Assembly (NCBI GenBank): GCA_965277595.1 | Contig: CBDIDH010000001.1 | Span: forward strand, 1,922,001-1,986,000 | Direction: 5' to 3' | Length of the DNA: 64,000 bases | DNA from: CBDIDH01 sp965277595 | Lineage (GTDB): Bacteria > Planctomycetota > Planctomycetia > Isosphaerales > Isosphaeraceae | Shown here: positions 54,635-61,014 of the stretch, in pieces | Numbering within the stretch: the first letter of the stretch is position 1 | How the letters are laid out: each line of letters starts with the position of its first letter | The notes under the pieces: model-generated | Databases searched by the model: none | The model's input: the letters and a program-made list of their open reading frames with translations, nothing else | Told to the model about the DNA's origin: nothing | Position numbers and translations under genes: made by a program

Positions 54635-57049
54635 ATGCGAACCACTCACGCCCCCGCCGCGGACCCGGCGGCCCTGGATTCGATCGATCTGACCCTGCGC
54701 CGGTTCGAAGACGACTGGCGGCGGGGGCGTCCCGACCTCGATCGCCATCGCCACGCCCCGATTTCCGTTCTCGCGGCGCTGGTCAAGGCCGACCTCCGCT
54801 GCCGGTTCGATCGTGGCGAGCGTCCCGCCGCCGCCGAATATCTCGACCGCTTTCCCAACCTCTCCGGGGCCTCCGACCGCGTCCTCAGCCTCGTTTACGA
54901 GGAATACTGTCTTCAGGAGGAATACGGCGGCCGACCCGACACCGCCGACTTCTGCGCCCGATACGCGCCCTGGGCCGACTCGCTGGAATCGCAGCTTCGC
55001 TACCACCGGGTGCTCAGTCAGGTTGCCGGCTCTCCCCCGCCGAAGGCCCCGATCTTTCCCGGCCTGGGCGATCATTTCGGCCCCTTCCTCATCCTCAAGG
55101 AGCTGGGGCGCGGCGGCGCGGGGAGGGTCTACCTGGCTCGCGATGAATCGCTCGGCAATCGCGAGGTTGCCCTCAAAATCTCGCACGATCGCGGCAACGA
55201 GCCGTCGATCATGGGACGCCTGGAACATCCGCACATTGTCCCGGTTCACTCGGTCGTCCGGCTCCCCGACGGCGCGAAGCTGCGCGGGCTTTGCATGGCG
55301 TATCGCCCCGGCCTCCCGCTCGATGACCTGATCCAGAAGGTTGATCCGGCGTCGCGTCCGGTCGGTGCCCTTGCGATTAAAAAGGCGTTGCGAGGAAGCG
55401 CCGCGGAGGCAAGCGTCGGCGGTTCGGGATGGGAAACGTTTCCCGATCGGGGGACGTACGCCGAAGGGGTCGCCTGGTTGATCGCCGTCCTGGCCGAGGC
55501 CCTTGCTTATGCGCACGGCCGCCAGATTTTTCACCGCGACGTGAAGCCGGCGAACGTCTTGCTGACCTATCGCGAAGGTCCCCAGCTTCTTGATTTCAAC
55601 CTCTCGCACGATCCCCACTCCGCGGCCGAGGCCGACGACGCGATCCGGGGCGGCACGCTTCCTTACATGGCTCCCGAACAGCTTGAAGCCTTTCTCGATC
55701 CCGCGCGCTGGGGCGACGTCGCCGAACCCGCCGATTTGTACTCGCTCGGCCTGATGCTCCGCGAACTTCTCAACGGCGAGGCTCCCGACCTTCCCGACCC
55801 GACCCTTCCCTTGCCTCGCGCCATCCGCGCCTTGCTCGATCGCCGGGCCGACTTCCGCCCGGAAATCAGGAAGCGCAATCCCACAATTCCGCACGCGCTC
55901 GACGCCATTGCCGAACGTTGCCTCGCCTTCAACCCGGCGACCCGATATCCGAACGCCGCGGCCCTCGCCGACGACCTTCGCCGGTTCCTCGATCGCCGAC
56001 CCTTGAAAGGGGCCGAGAACCGATCGACCCGCGAAGTGGCCTCGAACTGGCTGAGCCGTCGCAAACCAAGCATGTTCCTCGCGGCGGTCGTTCTCCTCTG
56101 CGGAATCGGCGTCGCGATGTTCGGACCGTCGGGCACGATCGGAGCGCGGCCGAGTCGGGTCGATCAGCGCCCGGAGTTTCAACGAGCGGCCAACGACCTT
56201 GACGCCGGTCGGATCGCCTCGGCGCTCGAACGCCTGAACCGGCAAGGGGCGGAATCCTGGGACTCGCCCGCCGCCGTCTTTCTCAACGCGGCGGCGCACG
56301 CCCGCGCGGGTCAGACCCGCGAAGCCTTCGACGCCCTCGAACGCTTCTGGTCGCTTCCCAGGGCCGAGGAATCTCTGGTCGTCTGGGCGCAATCGCGGCC
56401 AGGCTTCGCCAGTCATGTGGAAAAAGTCGGTCGTGAGGTGCTCACGCCAGGCGCCTCCGACGCGACCCGCGATCGGGTCGAGCGGACCTTCAAAATGGCC
56501 CTTCGCCTCGATCCCGGCACGCTTCGGGCCAGAGAGGGTCTGGCCGTCGTCGAGGAATCGCGGGGCCATCATGCCGCGGCCCTTGAGATTTTGAACGGCG
56601 TGATCCAGTCACTCGGCAAACCCGCGACCGAGCCTCAACGCCTGCGCCTGATGACCTCTTTGATGACCCGCGCCCGGGTTTCGGTCCGCTGGGCGGGCTC
56701 GATTCCGAGACCTTCCAACGCCGAAAACCTGCTTGCCGAGGCGTTGACCGATCTGGATCGCGCCGAGAAACTTCCCGATCCCAATGACGACGCGACCCGG
56801 TTCCAGATCCGCTATATCCGCTGCGAGGCCACGCTCGACCAGGCCGAAAACGCCGCCCAGAGTCGTCGGCACGGCGATGCGGCCGAGTTTCTGCAACGCG
56901 CCGAACGCCTTCTCGCGACCCTGGAAACCCGATCGACCGGCCCGGTCCTGGCCCGAGAAACGGTTCTGAAAGATCACCTTCGCGCCGAATTGCCGAGGAT
57001 CAAGGCTCTGATTCTCGTCGAGGAAGACCGACACGGCGATTCGAGTTAA
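54635..57049 (+). CDS. Membrane Ser/Thr kinase with C-terminal helical repeat domain
   Basis: 804 aa. A 145-residue N-terminal domain precedes a Hanks-type kinase (about 148-455): GRGGAG (158-163), K181 (VALKIS), H300-R-D302 with KPAN, and D320-F-N in place of DFG. The activation region TLPYMAPEQ is normal. A transmembrane helix (FLAAVVLLCGIGVAMF, about 473-488) leads to an extracytoplasmic helical, TPR-like region (ALERLNRQGAES, AALEILNGVIQSLG, ALTDLDRAEKL). It follows the ECF gene by 15 bases and probably controls that sigma factor (inference). DFN occurs in some functional kinases, so activity is not excluded. Confidence 0.9.
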   Translation: MRTTHAPAADPAALDSIDLTLRRFEDDWRRGRPDLDRHRHAPISVLAALVKADLRCRFDRGERPAAAEYLDRFPNLSGASDRVLSLVYEEYCLQEEYGGRPDTADFCARYAPWADSLESQLRYHRVLSQVAGSPPPKAPIFPGLGDHFGPFLILKELGRGGAGRVYLARDESLGNREVALKISHDRGNEPSIMGRLEHPHIVPVHSVVRLPDGAKLRGLCMAYRPGLPLDDLIQKVDPASRPVGALAIKKALRGSAAEASVGGSGWETFPDRGTYAEGVAWLIAVLAEALAYAHGRQIFHRDVKPANVLLTYREGPQLLDFNLSHDPHSAAEADDAIRGGTLPYMAPEQLEAFLDPARWGDVAEPADLYSLGLMLRELLNGEAPDLPDPTLPLPRAIRALLDRRADFRPEIRKRNPTIPHALDAIAERCLAFNPATRYPNAAALADDLRRFLDRRPLKGAENRSTREVASNWLSRRKPSMFLAAVVLLCGIGVAMFGPSGTIGARPSRVDQRPEFQRAANDLDAGRIASALERLNRQGAESWDSPAAVFLNAAAHARAGQTREAFDALERFWSLPRAEESLVVWAQSRPGFASHVEKVGREVLTPGASDATRDRVERTFKMALRLDPGTLRAREGLAVVEESRGHHAAALEILNGVIQSLGKPATEPQRLRLMTSLMTRARVSVRWAGSIPRPSNAENLLAEALTDLDRAEKLPDPNDDATRFQIRYIRCEATLDQAENAAQSRRHGDAAEFLQRAERLLATLETRSTGPVLARETVLKDHLRAELPRIKALILVEEDRHGDSS

Positions 57050-57075
57050 CAGCCCGTGTTTTTCGCCGCGATCCG

Positions 57076-57513
57076 CTAACGCAAAGCCCTCGCGGTCATC
57101 AACAGCAAGACGCTCGCGTGAACGATCCAGGCGGCGACACGGAACAGGTTCGTGGCCACGAGCGTCTGGTGCGCCCCGGTTTCGAATCCGAGGGCCAGTC
57201 GATCATGCGCGGGGACGGAAACGAAAAAGGTGGCCAGCCAGGTCGTCAAGGCCGCCAGAAGCCCGAGACCGGTTAACCAGAAACCGGAGCCCTCGGGGGG
57301 TCGGACCATCTGAATGAACGCGGTGATGAGCTCGACAATCATCGGCGCCATCACGACATACGTCGTTCGGCGGACGTGTTGCGCGTGGTACGTTCGAAAC
57401 GTCTCGGCGCCGAGATCCGCGAAGAGCGGGTAATGGACGACCTGGACGAAGACGATCACGCCGGTCATGAACAGGGTCGAGCCCAGGCCCGAAAGCAGCA
57501 CGATCTTGTTCAA
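57076..57513 (-). CDS. Four-helix integral membrane protein, unknown function
   Basis: 145 aa from TTG 57513, with GAGGAG about nine bases upstream. Four hydrophobic helices are visible (LLSGLGSTLFMTGVIVFVQV, YVVMAPMIVELITAFIQMV, LGLLAALTTWLATFFVSV, NLFRVAAWIVHASVLLLM), with YHAQHVRRTTY between the first two. The conserved HYPLF and YHxxH pattern resembles small membrane proteins of the DUF1772 kind, but the match is not certain. It converges with the kinase gene, 26 bases away. Confidence 0.72.
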   Translation of the reverse strand: MNKIVLLSGLGSTLFMTGVIVFVQVVHYPLFADLGAETFRTYHAQHVRRTTYVVMAPMIVELITAFIQMVRPPEGSGFWLTGLGLLAALTTWLATFFVSVPAHDRLALGFETGAHQTLVATNLFRVAAWIVHASVLLLMTARALR

Positions 57514-57666
57514 TCTCGCCTCTCCTCGCCCTTCAAAAGAATCGGACCTACATTCCCCTTAGCTTGGACACACCAGATTGACTTGCCAGCCGGTCGGTCC
57601 CGCAATCCGTCCGCGTGGGATCGACGGAACACGACAAGAACGACGAAGCGAGGCGAGACCAAGATT

Positions 57667-58146
57667 ATGGCGAGCCTGATCTCCGACATCTGGGAAGGGC
57701 TGAAGGCCGCGGGCCTCCCCGAAGTGATGCTTTACCTTTCCGATAACTCGGCCTGTCGGTGCCACTGGGACGACACCGCCGAGATCAGCGGTGTCCGCGT
57801 GGCCCTGCTGGCCGACCAGGACCGCCAGATTGTCCGCATCGTGGCGATCGACACCTGTATCGGCATCGGCGTGGCGAGCCCCAAAGGGGTTGACTCGTCC
57901 GGCTACAAGTTGTTTATCCAGAAGAAGCTTCGGAAAGACCTCAACGAGCCCGAACCCGGCCCATCCGAGCCTGAGCCCGTGGTCGCCCCGCCCCCAGTTC
58001 GCCAGGCCGCGCCCGCTCCGCCCCCCGCGCCCGCTCCGCCCCCCACACCGCCTCCGCCCGACCCGCTCACGAGCCGATTTGGTGTCGCCATGAAGCCGGC
58101 GCCGAGCCCGTCGCGATACGGCGGTTCGCCGCTCGGACAGCGTTGA
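57667..58146 (+). CDS. Small protein with proline-rich C-terminus
   Basis: 159 aa from ATG 57667. The first 90 residues form a compact alpha/beta unit (EVMLYLSDNSACRCHWDDTA, VRVALLADQDRQIVRIVAID, GYKLFIQKKLRKDL). The rest is Pro/Ala-rich (APAPPPAPAPPPTPPPPD) and ends in a short basic tail. No signal peptide. I do not recognise the family. It converges with the Xer gene, with a 20-base gap. A weak purine-rich stretch precedes the ATG. Confidence 0.65.
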   Translation: MASLISDIWEGLKAAGLPEVMLYLSDNSACRCHWDDTAEISGVRVALLADQDRQIVRIVAIDTCIGIGVASPKGVDSSGYKLFIQKKLRKDLNEPEPGPSEPEPVVAPPPVRQAAPAPPPAPAPPPTPPPPDPLTSRFGVAMKPAPSPSRYGGSPLGQR

Positions 58147-58166
58147 GACGCGATTTGCTCCATCGC

Positions 58167-59078
58167 TCACGATCGCGGATGAAAGCGGGCGTGGACCGAC
58201 CGCAAATGGCTGAGCTCGACCCGGGTATAAATCTGGGTCGTGGCGATCGAGACGTGGCCAAGCATCTCCTGCACAACGCGAAGGTCGGCGCCGCCGGCGA
58301 GCAGGTGCGTGGCGAAGCTGTGCCGGAGTGTGTGCGGGCTGATCGCCGCGTTCAGGCCCGCCGCGGCCGCCGCGGCCTTGACGATCTTCCAGAGGCCAAT
58401 CCGCGTCAGCGGTCGACCGTACCGCGAGACGAAGATTGTTGCCGTCTCGGGCCGACGCGCGACCAGCCTCGGCCGATCGTCGCGCAGATAGGTCCGCAGC
58501 GCCTCGCGGGCCCGGCCGCCGATCGGCACGATCCGTTCCTTGTTTCCCTTGCCGACACAGCGCGCCGCGCCGTTTTTCAGGTCGATATCGGCCGGACGAA
58601 GATCGACGACCTCGGACGCCCGGCAGCCGGTCGCATACAGCGTCTCCAGCGCCGCGCGGTCGCGTCGACCGATCGGCGTCGTTTCCGAGGGGGCATTAAG
58701 AAGGCGATCCACCGCCGCTGGCCCGAGCACCGTCGGCAACCGATCCCAGACGGCCGGGGCGGTCAGCAGTTTGGCCGTGTTCTCGGTCAGTCGGCCATCG
58801 AAAATCAGGTAGCGAAAGAAGGTTGAGAGACTGGCCAGATGCCTACCGACGGTCGTCGGCGCCAGGCCGAGCCGGCTGAGATAGTCCACGTAACCGGCCA
58901 GCCTCGGCACGTCAATCGCCTCGATCGGGCCGGGGGCGTGCTCTTTGCGCCAGCGAATAAACTTGGCGACATCGGCCCGATAGGCGGCCAGCGTGTTCGG
59001 CGAGACACCGCACTCGGCCATCAGATAATGCAAGAACGGGCCGAGCGGGTCGCGATCGCGTTCGGGTTTGGGAGGCAT
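58167..59078 (-). CDS. XerC/XerD-type tyrosine recombinase
   Basis: 303 aa, the typical Xer length. Core-binding SAM-like domain at about 10-95 (VSPNTLAAYRADVAKFIRW); catalytic domain with R153 (TGCRASEVVDL), K177 (VGKGNKERIVP), H249-x2-R252 (PHTLRHSFATHLL), H275 (MLGHVSIATTQIY) and nucleophile Y284. All residues of the active site are in place. Such enzymes resolve chromosome dimers at dif sites; XerC and XerD cannot be separated by eye. No adjacent attachment site or integrated element is visible. Confidence 0.92.
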   Translation of the reverse strand: MPPKPERDRDPLGPFLHYLMAECGVSPNTLAAYRADVAKFIRWRKEHAPGPIEAIDVPRLAGYVDYLSRLGLAPTTVGRHLASLSTFFRYLIFDGRLTENTAKLLTAPAVWDRLPTVLGPAAVDRLLNAPSETTPIGRRDRAALETLYATGCRASEVVDLRPADIDLKNGAARCVGKGNKERIVPIGGRAREALRTYLRDDRPRLVARRPETATIFVSRYGRPLTRIGLWKIVKAAAAAAGLNAAISPHTLRHSFATHLLAGGADLRVVQEMLGHVSIATTQIYTRVELSHLRSVHARFHPRS

Positions 59079-59178
59079 GGCCGCGCAGGTTCCTTAAAAC
59101 CCCTTGAGATCGTCGACCGAGACGTGATCGGTATCGGCAGTTGGAAACTTCTGGCTTGATGTCAGGTCGGCCAGCGGA

Positions 59179-60579
59179 TCAGTTCGGCCTGTTCCGGTTG
59201 TCCTTGCGGTCTTCAAGACCGGCCGGCTCGGCGTTTTCCTGAACGGGCGCGGGATCGGGATTCGGATTCCAGAGATAGGGCGCGATTCTCCTGCAAATTT
59301 GCGGGTTCGCGACGGCATCGAGCAAGGTGTGCTCGGTGCCGAGAATGTCATGGACATCGTGCTCGGCGTATCGCGCGGCGAGCGGTCCGAGCTTCTGGAG
59401 ATCCTTGTTGCTCAGGCCAACCCGCCCGAGCGCCCGGTGATGGCCGCTCCGCACCAGGAACGGATAAAAGCGAAGGGCTTCATCCTTGCGATCATAAAGG
59501 TTCAAAAGTGCCTCGCATCCATACAGGGCGCGGCCGAGGCGCTGGTCGGGATCGAGCCAGTCGTGATCGCTCGCCCCGGCGATGACCACGGCGCGGACCT
59601 GAAGGTCGGGTCGGGACGAGGGAAGGCGAACGGCGGGGTCGTGATCCTGGCTGTTCAAGGCTCCGCCGCCGAGCAGGTGCAGCGCGGACGGCACGACCCG
59701 TCCGCCATAACTCTGCCCGAGCAGACAGACCCGGCTTCCGCCTGGAAACGCCTGAACAAACCGCGACAGGTGATACGCGGCGACATACGCCCGACGCCCC
59801 TTTTCGTTGATGTCCTTGACGTCGTTGCGATAGATGCGCTGGCTCGGCCAGTCAAAGGCGATCACGACGGCGCCGTCGCGGAGCGCCTTGTTGCGTTCCA
59901 GCCAGCTCCGCGACCAGAGCAGGCCGCCAAGGGCCGCGTCGGGGGTCGTCAGGCTCCCCTGAACCTGAATCAAGGTCACGCTACCGGCGATCTGGGCGAA
60001 AAGCTCGCGGGGGTCGCGCGGAACGAGGTCGCCGTCCTTGTCGAAGTGAAGAACCTTGAGCTTCGGCCAGGGGTCGGTTCCCATTTCCTGCGGGCAATCG
60101 CGCGTCTGGACGATCCAGAACCGTTCAACGCGTTCTGGCCTGGGATGAAAATGGTCGAGAAAGACGAAGGGCCAGCCTGTCCGCGAATCGAGCGCGCCGT
60201 CGAGGAAATTCTCTCCCTTGCTCTGACTGATCCCCGGCCCCGCCGCTCCTGGATCAAAGATACTCCCCGGCCGGGGACGACCTCCTCGCGGCGGCAATCC
60301 CGGCTTGGCCTGATCGCCTCCGCTTCCCATGCCAGGCGGCAACAAGGGGGCGAGCAACGATCGGATCGGCGCAAACGTGCCCGGCGTCTCCGAAGTTCCG
60401 CTTCCTGTCGATCCGCGGGGGCTTGCCGGTGGCGTTCTCGGGGTCGGCAAGACGTCGGTCGAGCCTGGAGAATCGGGCGCGGGGGCCTGGGCGCGAGCCA
60501 ATGTTGGCAAGGTCAAGGCGAAACTCAGGACGCAGAGCCGGACCCCTCGATTTTCGATCCGACGACGCCCTGACGCCAT
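59179..60579 (-). CDS. Secreted alpha/beta-hydrolase-fold protein
   Basis: 466 aa from ATG 60579 (GGAGG eight bases upstream); an open frame to 60843 runs only through the heptad repeats. Signal peptide: VRLCVLSFALTLPTLARAQ. A Pro/Gly/Ser-rich stretch of about 90 residues follows, then a hydrolase domain with VVIAFDWPSQRIYRN, the nucleophile elbow LLGQSYGGRVVPS and a late GTEHTLLD that may supply the His. Resembles secreted hydrolases with a DUF900-like core (not certain). Substrate unknown; extracytoplasmic. Confidence 0.8.
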   Translation of the reverse strand: MASGRRRIENRGVRLCVLSFALTLPTLARAQAPAPDSPGSTDVLPTPRTPPASPRGSTGSGTSETPGTFAPIRSLLAPLLPPGMGSGGDQAKPGLPPRGGRPRPGSIFDPGAAGPGISQSKGENFLDGALDSRTGWPFVFLDHFHPRPERVERFWIVQTRDCPQEMGTDPWPKLKVLHFDKDGDLVPRDPRELFAQIAGSVTLIQVQGSLTTPDAALGGLLWSRSWLERNKALRDGAVVIAFDWPSQRIYRNDVKDINEKGRRAYVAAYHLSRFVQAFPGGSRVCLLGQSYGGRVVPSALHLLGGGALNSQDHDPAVRLPSSRPDLQVRAVVIAGASDHDWLDPDQRLGRALYGCEALLNLYDRKDEALRFYPFLVRSGHHRALGRVGLSNKDLQKLGPLAARYAEHDVHDILGTEHTLLDAVANPQICRRIAPYLWNPNPDPAPVQENAEPAGLEDRKDNRNRPN

Positions 60580-60814
60580 GAACCGCGCCTCCCGAGCTTG
60601 ATCCGAAAACAAGAATGGCGACGCGAAGCGCGACCCTTCCCTGAGTATCGGATCATCCGGTCGTCCTGATTGAGCGGATTTCCAGGATGTTGGCGGCCGG
60701 GGTCCTGGCTTGGTTCGAGATTTCGACGAACGTGAAATCCTCGGATCCCTCGAAGTCTTGAACCAATCGGCCTGATCGCGATTGTGCGGGAGGATCGTAA
60801 AGTCCTTCGTTTCC

Positions 60815-60879
60815 ATGACCAATGACCAACGACCAATGACCAAACAGGTGGAATTTTTCGGTCATTGGTCCTCGGTCAT
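60815..60879. repeat. Inverted 7-bp repeats (ATGACCA / CGGTCAT)
   Basis: Four tandem heptamers ATGACCA, ATGACCA, ACGACCA, ATGACCA (60815-60842) are followed after 16 bases by three opposite-strand heptamers CGGTCAT, TGGTCCT, CGGTCAT (60859-60879). It lies between divergent genes. The unit matches the locus at 32961-33019 and the period matches 3841-4064. Confidence 0.88.
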
Positions 60880-61014
60880 CGGGACTTTCCAATCCTCCCT
60901 CGCGAAAGTGCAAGGTGCTGGACGATGACCCTCGGGCGCGACACAATGGCAGCCTTGATCGGCCCGGCGAGAGGCCGGAGCCTCGGAAGCCGCCTTTGTC
61001 CAGGAACCGACACC

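Noticed and set aside
60580..60843. N-terminal extension of the secreted hydrolase
   Set aside because: It passes through inverted heptad repeats and would bury the signal peptide.
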